From contig OY821741.1 in the NCBI GenBank assembly GCA_963682055.1, forward strand, positions 17,847,211 through 17,911,210: a stretch of 64,000 bases of DNA, given 5' to 3'. Positions 54,733 to 64,000 of the stretch are shown piece by piece. The notes under the pieces are model-generated. The model had not been told where the DNA came from. It made no database searches and saw only the letters and a program-made list of their open reading frames with translations. The position numbers were made by a program, and so were the translations under genes. Source of the DNA: Primula veris. Lineage: Eukaryota > Streptophyta > Magnoliopsida > Ericales > Primulaceae. Positions within the stretch are counted from its first letter, which is position 1; every line of letters begins with the position of its first letter.

Positions 54733-56462
54733 GATACAATATAATTGTAATTGTAAAAAAAATTCAATTTTTGTAAACAAATATTTTGGATTAAATAGGT
54801 AAGGCATGAAATCTAATAGAGAATATGGGTAAAAGATTTGACCTTTCAAATTTTACATACATTCGAGGGAGTAGATACAATACAAAATGGGCTATAATAT
54901 CCCTATATTACGATAAACACAAAAAATTTATATTTATTTTCCTAAAAATTTAACTGATTTTATATTTTTAGCACCCACATATTACAAAGTAATTAGTATA
55001 TATACATATAATTATATAATTCAACCTCACCCACGTCTAAATCTTTATTCTTCCCGCATACACTTTCAAATGTTCAACAATCTTTACATGAATATATTAT
55101 TTTAAAAATTAAGATAGGATTAATATCAAGAGCCACGTAATCCACGACGCAAGTTGTCAAAATTGATAACATTAATAGTTGATGCAAGCTTGGATTACTT
55201 TTTGGCTTGATAATATATTATTACTTCATTCGTTTTTATTTAATTATTAATTATAAAATTATATGCAATTTTAACCGATTTATAATTTGTATTAAAATTG
55301 TTAAAATGATTTTTTTTTAAATCTAATCATAAAATTTAACATTTGAACTATATGGTCAATTTTTAAAAATTTTCATTCCGACAATTTTAATACAAGTTAT
55401 ATTATATAACTGGCTGCAGCCTATAAATTATAAAGAAATTATATATCTATAAATTTTTGCACTTCGTGTGCGACATGATTTATTTAGCAAAGGATCTAAT
55501 TTTGTCTACATATAATATTGTTCACGGGGTCCATATAATTAATCGTGAGGGCGAATAAACCTATGCATTTTGCCTGTGCTACGTCATCGCTTACGTAAGT
55601 TTTGTTGTACCATATATATATATATATGTAGCCAAGGACCATGGGCTATAAAATATTAAGTTTTCTATCAAATACAACTTTTCTGAAAAATGTGATATAT
55701 ATATATATATATATCTAGCTATGCTCCCAATAATTTCATTCTTGATGGATGATAAAGTCATCAAATTGTGTTTGTATTACTGTTTTTTAGTTAATTAATT
55801 GTCATTAAAACATCACTTTGATGATCAAAGGTTAGGAAACTAAATGGTACTGTAAATCTTAAAATAATTTTCTTACAATAATTACATACAATAAGTCAGC
55901 AATATGTGTGAATAGAGTTGCAATCAAATCATTGACAAAACTTATGCAGTTCTCTATCATTCATATATTTATTTGAAGGAGACGCTGAATGCCTTCGAAA
56001 ATTAAAAATTTGATAAAAGAAAAAGTGTGGTCCTGCCACAAATTAAAGGTTTCTCTAACTATGCTATGTTGCTATCTTATTTAAATGATAACTTGTGTTT
56101 AACTTAATTACATACAATAAGTAAGCAGTATGTGTAATTACATACAATAAGTAAGCAGTATGTGTGAATAGAGCATCCGTACCAGTTACCTTACACTTTT
56201 TTTTTTTTCATATTTAACTTAATTATTATCACTTTTATATTTTTAGTGCAACAGTTTAACTTTATACATTTTTCAGCTTTCCTATCAAATTTATTATCAT
56301 AACTAAATATTACTATATTTTAATATACTTCTATCAATTTTTTTTAACCCAAATTAATTTATTAGAACAATCACATTAAATAACTTACAAGTTTTCTCGT
56401 ATTTAAAGTAAAAGTACATTTTTACAACTTATAAGTAAACGTTTTGCTTTATACAAATTATA

Positions 56463-56465
<3 letters not shown>
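54733..56465. other. Non-coding AT-rich sequence with MITE fragment
   Basis: 55222-55400 is a diverged, right-truncated copy of the Stowaway-like MITE (tacttcattcgtttttattt, then aaatctaatcataaaattta). 56106-56135 and 56136-56165 are a tandem 30-bp duplication, with a diverged third copy near 55880. No gene. Confidence 0.6.

Positions 56466-56510
<45 letters not shown>
56466..56510. repeat. (AT)n microsatellite
   Basis: Pure AT dinucleotides abutting the CACTA-like MITE end. Confidence 0.95.
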
Positions 56511-56513
<3 letters not shown>

Positions 56514-56671
56514 TAAAAAAAATGTACAAATAGCTATGGAAATTATGACTTTTTTTTTTGTGACACGCTTAATAGCTATGAGAATTGTGACGGGTTTGTG
56601 ACAAGACCGTCAATTTATGACAATTTTATGACAGATTTTGATTCTCAAAAAATCAATATTATTTTGTAGTG
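56511..56671. mobile_element. CACTA-like MITE
   Basis: 161 bp from CACTAAAAAAAATG to TTATTTTGTAGTG, with inner tagctatgagaattgtgacg repeats. Same family as 43783-43951. Confidence 0.6.
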
Positions 56672-56690
56672 CATATATTGTTTAACAAAC

Positions 56691-56929
56691 TACTCTCTGC
56701 ATTCTCATTTAATTGTCGAGTTCGAAAGTATATGTAATTTTAACCGGCTTATATCTTGTATCAAAATTATCGAAATGAATTTTTTTTAAATCTAATCATA
56801 AAATTTATCATTTAAACTATATGATCAACTTTTGAAAATTTTCATTCCGACAATTTTGATACAGTTTTTTGGCCGGTCAAAATTGCACATAGTTTCGTAA
56901 TGCACAATTAAATAGGAATGGAGCAAGTA
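56691..56929. mobile_element. Stowaway-like MITE, copy 2
   Basis: TACTCTCTGCATTCTCATTT on the left and, from the right, TACTTGCTCCATTCCTATTT; interior closely matches 43970-44208. It is 19 bp from a CACTA-like end, exactly as in the other copy, so the two MITEs were duplicated together. Confidence 0.7.
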
Positions 56930-57249
56930 GAATAAATATATAGGATAGTACATGTATTTAATTTAAGTAGACAAACATGAATGTAATACATGTGAAAAGT
57001 CATATTATACGTATTTAAAAAATCGATTACATGTATTTAGAAAATCAAGTACAAGATTTACACGTGTGCGGGCTATTACATACGCGCAAGTTAAATGATA
57101 TGGTAGCGACCCAAAAAATTAAATTATTGTCGAAGACTATCTTAAATAAATATTTTAAACCATCTTAAATTTCATTTAACAATATATATATAATTTTCCA
57201 GATTTATGTTATTTATTACTATATAAATATACATTTTCATTTAACAAAA

Positions 57250-58056
57250 TAGAGAAGTATCTTATTGTTTCTGTCTTCATTTGAATACAATATGTTGTTA
57301 CATATATTCTCGCCAGTGTAGTATGGGGGGTAGTTCTAGGTTTTGGGGATGGTTTTTGATAATGTTTTTCTTTTTGTTTTGGATTGAATCCGTTGTACTG
57401 GTCATTTCCTCCTTGTGGATGAATAAAAGTTATTTATTATGTGCTTTCCTTTTATAAGTCGTTTATTGCTTATTTTTATCTACCTGCCTGTTTTTTCATT
57501 TTGAGAATATGTCATGTATCTCGGTATGGGACACCGTGGTTATCCCCCCGGAGAGCGTTGCTAGATTTTAGGCTGAAGTACAGTCGAGCTAGGAACGGTC
57601 TTCGTTGATCTTGAGCGGTGTTTGACCTCGGTATTTGAATATTGCTCGACGATAGTTGTAGTAATATTGGTAGCGTATGTTGTAAGCCTTTCGTGGTGGT
57701 GTCCACTGGCCGTTTATATAGGTTCAATGATGTGAACTGCATGGGTTAGTGGGACATGCTTTTGACGTGGCAAGATCTGGAGCGTTGAATTTTGAAATAT
57801 CTGTGGGTGTTTGACTTTTCTGTGACTGAAAAGAGGGAAACCTCTGTCACACGAAAGGACGGTTATATTTTATTCCCTTTTTTGTTTCTCCAGTCCTTTA
57901 TCTTCCCTAAGTAATTCTTTTTGATCTTACCTTTCTCTCATAATTTCCCCAACGTTTCTCTCTCTAGTGTTTGACTCTCTTTCTAAAGAACATTATTTGC
58001 TGCTATCCTTTCTTCAAAAGAACAAACATCTCCACTGCTGCTCTCTCCTTATTATA
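57250..58056. other. Non-coding: probable LTR or antisense promoter region
   Basis: GC-richer than the DNA to the left. Contains pyrimidine-rich stretches (57895-57980), the leader of the plus-strand ORF. No delimited LTR ends found. Confidence 0.4.
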
Positions 58057-60596
58057 ATGACTGTAAGTGTATTCATGATTACTAGGATCCTTTGTATGCT
58101 TTCTTGCTTATTTTCTTAGTTTATTGCTCTTTGTTGTTGTGTTTTCCATTGATCTTTCCTTATGCCTCTGTAAAAATCTTGTACTGGGGGGTTGGTGGAT
58201 CTTTTGTATTTGTATTGAAATTTTCTGTTATGGGTTTTGTGGTTAGGCTTAGGCTGTGTATGCTGATTGGAAATTGTATGTGCTGTTTGATTTCTGGTGT
58301 GGTGGTTTTTGTTGGATTAATGGGTTGTTTTTGGTGTTTGATCAGGATATTTTCACCCAGTGTTTGGCTCAAGTTGGCCACTTTACCGAGGAGGGTTTTA
58401 AAAAGAGTGCAGGGATACCCACCGACATACATGTGTGGCTTCCTAAGACCGAGGCTGAGGTGCTCGGTCACGTAGGTGTCGGCGAGGTGGCCCTTCGGTC
58501 CTCGGCGCTTCTGACCGGGGGCCTGAAGCTCCCTCTTTCTGAATGGATGGTCTCCTTCTTTGTGGCCTTCCAAATCGCCACATGCCAACTGGCCGTTAAC
58601 AGCTACCGTATTCTGAACGGTATTAAGAGGCTGTCGGAGTTGTCTGGTGTGAATGTCGAGCTGAAAGACGTGTTGGGGGCGTATTTCTTCAACTTTGATA
58701 GCCGAAGTCCTTATCTAAAGACTTCACGTTCCTTTACCCGGCTGGTGCTGGATATTCCCGACACCAACAAAGAACACAACCTTGGCATTGTGATTGCCTT
58801 GGGGAATTGGTGTCCTGCTGGTCATGAAATTCCTAAGCCTGCTACCTCTGCTACCGATATGCCTAATCTCGGTGCTCCCAATACCGACGTTTTGCTGGCA
58901 CTATGGAATTGGTGGGGCCCTGGTTCAACCAGGGAGGCGGTTAACCGTGCTGCTCTAAAACTGTTGGGGTACGTAGTGGGGCCTGGAAATAAGTGCACCG
59001 TGCCACCCGCTATTCCTGGTGAGACCGAGGATGATTTCTTGACAATTATCAAGCCTCGTGTTGCAGCTCTTGGGAAAAAATCGGCTTCTCGTCCTAAGCG
59101 ACGAGCATCTGATTCCGGGGAGGAGGTGTCGAAGAGAGCTAGGGTGACCAAGGTGGTCACCAATGTTGTGCTGCATTCTTCGCCAAGGGCGAATGTAGTC
59201 GTGTCCATCCCCTTAGAGATTGGGACACCGTATCATGAGGGGAGCTTGGATATGGGAGTGTCTTCTTCCCCAAATGACCCAATCTTGTTCGTCTCCACCG
59301 AGGACAAGAAGGCTGAGGATGAGGTACGTGTTATTACCTAAATTTCATGAATTTCCTGTTATTACCTATTCATCTTTGATGTTGTCTTTCAGTTGGTAAC
59401 CTCCTCGTTGGTTACTCTTGCTCTTGCCCGATCTATGGGCGTTGTTTTGTTTCAGGGGTCGTTCAGTGACTTGTTTGGTCATGTGAACCTGAACGTGGGC
59501 ATGGAAGAGGATATTCTGACTCTTCCAAATGTCTCGCCACCGCGAGAGGTGGAGAAGGTGGCCAAGGATGAGACCCCTGAGACTGGTAGGGTGGACACGG
59601 AAATGGCGGCTACCGATAAGGATGTAGAGGTTGCCGGCAAGGATGTGGAGGTCCCCGGCAAAGAGGTGGAGGTGTCCGGCGAGAAGGGGGGCGCTGAAAA
59701 AGTGGAGGTGGACGGGGAGGCTATGACCCGTTACATTGCTAGGTGCGCCGGCGATTTGTTGGGGCATCCCCGAGCAATGAGGATGGGGTATACCGTCCTT
59801 ATGACCCTTGCCTACAAGAATATGTGGGATGTGGCTGCGCAGCCGGCTGTGGCGACCATTGAGCAGGCCGATGTCGATGCCCTTCGTGTATGTTTTATCG
59901 CATCATTTATTGTATTTGTGACTATCTTTGTTGGTATCTTATATGGTATTCATGCAGACTTTCCTCGCCACCTCTGAGCTGAGAGACCGGTTTACTGCAC
60001 TGAAAACCGAGAAGGAGCAGCTAGTGTCCGAGAACCAGTTACTGGTTGAATAGCATGGTACCGAGGTTGTGGATAATAACCGTTTGGCTAGGGAAAATGT
60101 TAAGCTGGCTGAGGAGAATGTGCGACTGCTCGAGGAGAATAAAAAGGTTGTGGCTGAGAAGGTATCCATGGCCGATGAGAAGGCAAAGCTGGAGGCCGAG
60201 AAGGTGCTTATGGGCGAGGAGAAAGAAAATCTGGAGGCCGAAAAGAAATTGTTGGAGGACCAGGTGGTCTCGTTGAAGGCGGGTCGGGCAGAGGATCGGG
60301 ACCAGTTCACCAAGATCGTCAACTTCTATGCATATCGCTGTCATGTCTGTGCATTAAATCTGGCGAGGGTGCCCCTTTCTAATCGTGCGTGGTCGGGATT
60401 GATGTATTCAGTCCGGGATGCTGCGCCTCCTATCCCCAAGGATTGGGCGAACATTCAGGATGAGGAGATTCATCGTCTGCCGGGTCAATCATCCTCTACT
60501 GCTCCCCGTCCTCATTCTGGGTCGGGCTCTTCAACCCCTCGTGCTCTGACTCCTCGGCCTTCAATCCCTTCTTCACCTCCTCAGGTTGATCCTTGA
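58057..60596 (+). pseudogene. Spliced antisense ORF with gypsy-type transposon domain and coiled coil
   Basis: Exons inferred from splice consensus and frame: 58057-58062 (Met-Thr, then GTAAGT), 58346-59323 (after ttgatcag; ends before GTACGT), 59393-59887 (after tctttcag; ends before GTATGT) and 59958-60596 (after catgcag). A later acceptor at about 59455 is an alternative for exon 3. Exon 2 holds a domain like the plant 'putative gypsy-type transposon' family (GGLKLPLSEWMVSFFVAF, LAVNSYRILNGIKRLSEL) and ends with a basic nuclear-type stretch (SRPKRRASD, SKRARV). Exon 3 has a repetitive Glu/Val/Lys segment. Exon 4 is a long coiled coil (heptads of LARENVKLAEENVRLLEENK) with a Ser/Pro-rich tail. 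A TAG at 60051 interrupts exon 4, so this copy is probably broken. It lies opposite to integrase. Function unknown. Confidence 0.7.
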
Positions 60597-60824
60597 ACCA
60601 GTGTCTCTTGTAAATGTTTTTAGCTCGTGTAGGTATTGTTTTGGAGCCCGGTTTGTGGGCCGTTGTATAAACTGATGAAATTCTTTTGGCAAAGTTTATA
60701 ATATTTTTGCACCGTTGTCATTTGGCTTTGATTATCGCTTTCGTTATTGCTTATTGCTTGTTAGTAGTCTTCATATGTTTGAAGGTCATAACAATCATGT
60801 CAGGTACCGGTTAACCCTCTAGCC
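60597..60824 (+). other. Spacer between antisense ORFs
   Basis: 3' UTR-like, T-rich; no gene. Confidence 0.5.
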
Positions 60825-61397
60825 ATGGTGGTCTGGTCTCGGCCAAGTGGTAGTTTGGGTGAACGGTTAGATAGTCCCGAGGGTCCTAGTTCTCCTCATA
60901 TTGCTGAACTGAACGTAGCTTGTCGCGAGATTAAGGAGTTAAAAGCTCATATCTTGGACTTATCTACTCGGTTACACAATTTGGGTGAGAAGTTCAGCAA
61001 GAAGACAGCCCACTATACTGTAAACAAGGGAAAGGCTAAGGAGCTTCTCCGTGCACTTCGGCGGGCTCGGGATGAAGTCCGGGGCCGGGTGACGAGCTTA
61101 AATTTGGTGTTAGGGGTTGTGTTTGAAGATGCTGACCTTTTACAATCCTTCGTCAAGGCATATTGGGCCCGAGCTCGTGCACTAGAGGTGTATGAATATG
61201 TGAAGGGAACTGGTAGCGTTACCCGGGCAGAGCGTATGGTTGATGCTATGGCACGGGTAACTGAAACCACGGTTGACCTGAACCGCTTGGATGCGTCTGT
61301 GAAGGGTCGTTTGGGTATGCAGATAGTCTCGCTGCGGGACATTCATTTTGCTGACGCTGCAGAGATCTCGGCCTCTGTCGAGGGCTTATCTGACTGA
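60825..61397 (+). CDS. Antisense ORF 2, helical protein of unknown function (190 aa)
   Basis: Uninterrupted from ATG (gccATGG context) to TGA. An N-terminal Ser/Gly/Pro-rich 25 residues is followed by predicted helices (about 30-75, LNVACREIKELKAHILDLST; 80-115, rich in Arg/Lys) and a C-terminal helical domain. No catalytic motif recognised. It is arranged in tandem with the ORFs before and after, all on the strand opposite to integrase, and GC content matches them. It could be a structural or regulatory accessory protein of the retrotransposon, or the C-terminal part of a longer spliced gene. Confidence 0.6.
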   Translation: MVVWSRPSGSLGERLDSPEGPSSPHIAELNVACREIKELKAHILDLSTRLHNLGEKFSKKTAHYTVNKGKAKELLRALRRARDEVRGRVTSLNLVLGVVFEDADLLQSFVKAYWARARALEVYEYVKGTGSVTRAERMVDAMARVTETTVDLNRLDASVKGRLGMQIVSLRDIHFADAAEISASVEGLSD

Positions 61398-61509
61398 CTT
61401 AGATTAAGAATTGCTTGAATTTTGACTTTTCTCCTGCAACTTGTATAAAAGTATTCTTTATTTTGATTTGCTGTCCTTTCTTTCTTTTTGACGAATATTC
61501 ATGTCTCCT

Positions 61510-61527
61510 CCCCCCCCCCCCCCCCCT
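61510..61527. repeat. Poly-C tract (C18) followed by poly-T
   Basis: An uninterrupted run of 18 C then about 10 T upstream of ORF 3. The length may be inaccurate in the assembly. Confidence 0.9.
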
Positions 61528-61553
61528 TTTTTTTTTTATAGGCACCTGCTACT

Positions 61554-62189
61554 ATGTCACACCAGGCTCGTTCTCTGGGCCTTGGTAGTCCGGGGCAAGA
61601 TCGTACTGGTGGTGCCTGGGATGAGGCCTCATCTGGTGTGGCTAATGAAGCGCATGCCAATTGGCTTTATATTGAGCTGATGGGCAAAAATAACAAACTG
61701 CATGCTCAGTGTACCCGAGTTAAGGAAAAGTTGAAAACCCAAGCGGCGTCTTTTCGTGAGTACGTCCGACGTGCCGAGCATGTTGTTGAGGTGCAGGAGC
61801 GTCGGTTAGACCATTATTGGCGTTTAAAGAACAGGTACCTTGGTAAATTAAGGTCGTTGGTATCCCGGGCCAATGTTTTGGTGAAGTATTTCCGTGCTTC
61901 TCGAACTAGGTTTGATGCTTCTGCGGCCATGACCCAAGTTCGTCAGCTTCCTTTTGACGACGCTCACCGTAAGAAAGCGTCGGATGCTCACGATCTCGAG
62001 AAAGGAGCAGAGTTCTCAGCTCGGCTTGAGGTGATAAGAGTTGTTGGTGCTCATACGACCAATTTCGATTCTCTTCTTCCTCATGAGCTTTTGGAGGGTG
62101 AGGAATCATAGGAGGATACGGCGACGGATGACGAAGAGATTGTGCTAGGTCAAGTACCGTCGTGCTCCTCATGTGATAGCTCTTCTTAG
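61554..62189 (+). pseudogene. Antisense ORF 3, coiled-coil protein, C terminus cut by a stop
   Basis: Begins MSHQARSLGLGSPGQDRTGG and is open to a TAG at 62109; the same frame continues 25 codons with an acidic and Ser/Cys-rich tail (DDEEIVLGQVPSCSSC) to a stop at 62187, so the first TAG is probably a recent mutation. The middle is a basic coiled coil (NNKLHAQCTRVKEKL, VQERRLDHYWRLKNRYLG). Its architecture resembles ORF 2, suggesting a common origin. No known domain recognised. Preceded by a C18 homopolymer. Confidence 0.6.
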
Positions 62190-62409
62190 GCTAGTTTCTT
62201 CTTTATTCTTCCGAGTATTGTTGCCTCCGTAATGCGGGCTAGTATCATTTGCTTTGTTTCTTTATTCATGTATTGGATCTTGTCATTGTCGTGCTGGTAT
62301 TTCATTTATTGGATTGATTTTCCTTTGTTGTTTTCTTCGTTTGGTACTTTGTCGCCTCCGTAATGCGAGCTTGAACTATTCAATACTTTTCTTTTTTTTT
62401 CTTGTACTT
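62190..62409. other. Spacer with a duplicated motif
   Basis: Contains two copies of 'cctccgtaatgcg(g/a)gct' (62225 and 62354), a possible short stem. Otherwise T-rich. Confidence 0.45.
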
Positions 62410-63470
62410 ATACATGCCTGCTGTTCGTCGAAGGACTTGTTCGGGACTTGAACCCTGGTGCCTCCTGTTCGTTGGAGGACTTGTGTTATACATGCCTCCG
62501 GTTCGTTGGAGGACTTGTGGGCCTCTTAGACATGCCTTCTGTTCGTCGAAGGACTTGTTCGGGAATTAAACCCTGTTGCCTCCGGTTCGTTAGAGGACTT
62601 GTGTTATACATGCCTTCGGTTCGTTGGAGGACTTGTGGGCCTCTTAGACATGCCTTCTGTTCGTCGAAGGACTTGGTCGGGACTTAAACCCTGTTGCCTT
62701 CGGTTCGTTGGAGGACTTTGGCACTTTCTTAGACATGCCTTGTGACTTTTCTTGGACATTTTCTTAGACGTGCCTTCAGTTCGTCGAAGGACTTGTTAGG
62801 GACTTAAACGCTGTTGCCTCCGGTTCGTTGGAGGACTTTGGCACTTTCTTAGACATGGCTTGTGACTTTTCTTGGACATTTTCTTAGACGTGCCTTCAGT
62901 TCGTCGAAGGACTTGTTAGGGACTTAAACCCTGTTGCCTCCGGTTCGTTGGAGGACTTTGGCACTTTCTTAGACATGCCTTGTGACTTTTCTTGGACATT
63001 TTCTTAGACGTGCCTTCAGTTCGTCGAAGGACTTGTTAGGGACTTAAACCCTGTTGCCTCCGGTTCGTTGGAGGACTTTGGCACTTTCTTAGACATGCCT
63101 TGTGACTTTTCTTGGACATTTTCTTAGACGTGCCTTAAGTTCGTCGAAGGACTTGTTATGGACTTAAACCCTGTTGCCTCCGGTTCGTTGGAGGACTTTG
63201 GCAATTTCTTAGGCATGCCTTGTGACTTTCCTTGGACATTTACTTAGACGTACCTTCAGTTCGTCGAAGGACTTGTTCGGGACTTAAACCCTGTTGCCCC
63301 CGGTTCGTTGGAGGACTTTTTGGTATACATGCCTCCTGTTCGTTGGAGGACTTGTTCTTAGACATGCCTCCGGTTCGTTGGAGGACTTTTTCTTAGACAT
63401 GCCTCCGGTTCGTTGGAGGACTTTTTGGTATACATGCCTCCGGTTCGTTGGAGGACTTTTTCTCAGACAA
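62410..63470. repeat. Tandem hairpin array (about 22 hairpins) in the Gypsy 3' region
   Basis: Each unit is a 5-bp stem around an 8-nt loop with core GTTCGT. Two main types alternate: CCTCC-(g/t)gttcgtt-GGAGG (for example 62461-62478, 62817) and CCTTC-(a/t)gttcgtc-GAAGG (for example 62533, 62773-62790). The middle stem pair changes on both sides together. 'ac(ttgtt or tttt)' and 'tagacatgcct'/'tagacgtgcct' link the units. Open frames here are repeat-encoded. Confidence 0.9.
62681..63300. repeat. 120-bp higher-order tandem repeat, about five copies
   Basis: gacttaaacc recurs at 62681, 62801, 62921, 63041, 63161 and 63281, exactly 120 bp apart. Each unit holds one GGAGG-type and one GAAGG-type hairpin. 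Confidence 0.95.
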
Positions 63471-63550
63471 TGTAACAAATCATTTTATTTATTCAAATAA
63501 AATTTATTACAAGGGAAGAGGTAAAGTATTACCTGTAGTGTTAGACTAGT

Positions 63551-64000
63551 TTACACGTAGTACTTCTTAAGATTAGCTACATTCCAAGAATTCTTCTCTC
63601 CTCGGCAATTGTCGAATAGAACGCTTTTGATCTTGTAAGACACCGGGCTTGTTGTTTTGACGATTTCATATGGGCCTTCCCAGTTGGGGCTCAGATTGCC
63701 ATGTATCTCATTTCTGGTATAGGCCGTTACTCGTCGTAGCACCAGTTCTCCTACTATGAATTCTTTGGACCCTTTCACCCTCTTGTCATAAGTTTGCTTG
63801 ACGCTTTGTTGGTATTTTGCTAGGGTAAGGGCTGCTATCTCATGTTTTTCGTCTAACATGTCAAGTTCTTCCCTCATTCGTTCTTCATTACTCCCATGTT
63901 CGACTAACGTTGTTCGGAATGTGGGTAGGCCGATTTCCGTTGGTATGACGGCTTCGACGCCGTATGCTAGGCTGAAGGAGGTTTCCTTTGTGCCCGTCTT
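63551..64000 (-). CDS. Ty3/Gypsy integrase C terminus (partial, runs off the edge)
   Basis: The minus strand from 64000 reads TGTKETSFSLAYGVEAVIPT, then EIGLPTFRTTL, MREELDMLDEKHEIAALTLA, YQQSVKQTYDKRVKGSKEF, GELVLRRVTAYTRNEIHG, LSPNWEGPYEIVK and ends NVANLKKYYV. This is the end of integrase core and the GPY/F-type C-terminal domain of Tat-lineage Gypsy polyproteins, which helps the integrase bind DNA and insert the element copy. It is open over the whole visible part. It ends about 80 bp before the hairpin array, so the array lies in the 3' non-coding part of the same transcript. Confidence 0.9.
   Translation of the reverse strand, partial: KTGTKETSFSLAYGVEAVIPTEIGLPTFRTTLVEHGSNEERMREELDMLDEKHEIAALTLAKYQQSVKQTYDKRVKGSKEFIVGELVLRRVTAYTRNEIHGNLSPNWEGPYEIVKTTSPVSYKIKSVLFDNCRGEKNSWNVANLKKYYV

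Larger units (their letters stand above)
57250..64000 (-). mobile_element. 3' half of a Ty3/Gypsy Tat/Retand-type element
   Basis: The minus strand enters from the right edge with the integrase C terminus (64000-63551), followed by a non-coding hairpin array (63470-62410) and a region whose plus strand carries three ORFs (62189-58057). Pol on one strand and additional ORFs in antisense before the 3' LTR is known from Tat/Retand retrotransposons. The 3' LTR would lie left of about 58 kb; I could not delimit it. Confidence 0.7.

Noticed and set aside
62448..63500. Open frames on both strands with repeating VRWRTC or NRRHVYQKVLQRT
   Set aside because: Produced by the hairpin array; no independent evidence of coding.

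Overview
This window is nuclear DNA of a flowering plant, most likely a eudicot. It has two tau-class glutathione S-transferase (GST) loci with plant-type intron structure, Sirevirus, Copia and Tat-type retrotransposons, plant MITEs, a plant pogo/Tigger transposon, and very AT-rich intergenic DNA. No bacterial, organellar or rRNA signature is visible. Nearly all of it is transposable-element sequence, much of it nested. The species cannot be named from the sequence alone.

Layout. 1-5.2 kb: diverged tandem repeats of about 0.5-0.8 kb, with an intact 2.27-kb pogo/Tigger element (518-aa transposase, terminal inverted repeats, TA target duplication) at the junction of two units. 6-13 kb: a decayed minus-strand Copia element carrying a hAT-like element, a short Helitron-like element and an LTR-like block. 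13.3-27.6 kb: two 3'-half Sirevirus-like elements head to head (minus then plus). The left one is interrupted by a 4.6-kb long-TIR element packed with a CAGTCCGGACTG satellite, by a foldback element and by a Tourist-like MITE; the right one supplies an empty site for the first and last of these. 28.7-47.5 kb: the GST region on the minus strand. GST-B (46544-47533) is intact with a 300-bp intron. The other locus has exon 1 at 43137-43454 and the only matching exon 2 at 28677-29048, 14 kb away across a 9.5-kb Sirevirus, a LINE fragment and a 519-bp pogo deletion derivative. 48.2-54.7 kb: a 6.55-kb minus-strand Copia element with near-identical LTRs but a wrecked interior full of hairpins. 54.7-57.2 kb: MITE-rich DNA. 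57.2-64 kb: the 3' half of a minus-strand Ty3/Gypsy element of Tat/Retand type, with integrase C terminus, a tandem hairpin array, and three antisense (plus-strand) ORFs, the first spliced.

Most notable signals. (1) About twenty hairpins in the 48-54 kb Copia element share an 8-nt loop (consensus ACGACAGG or ACGACTGG on the plus strand), while their stems differ and stay self-complementary; one more is in a Copia remnant at 6.17 kb. (2) An independent array of about 22 hairpins in the Gypsy element also has 8-nt loops (core GTTCGT) and covarying stems. (3) Autonomous and deleted pogo elements both keep a C-terminal motif like a PCNA-interacting peptide. (4) A 30-bp-spaced repeat motif lies in the termini of the satellite-filled 4.6-kb element. 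Nothing was run through a database; family names rest on recognised motifs.
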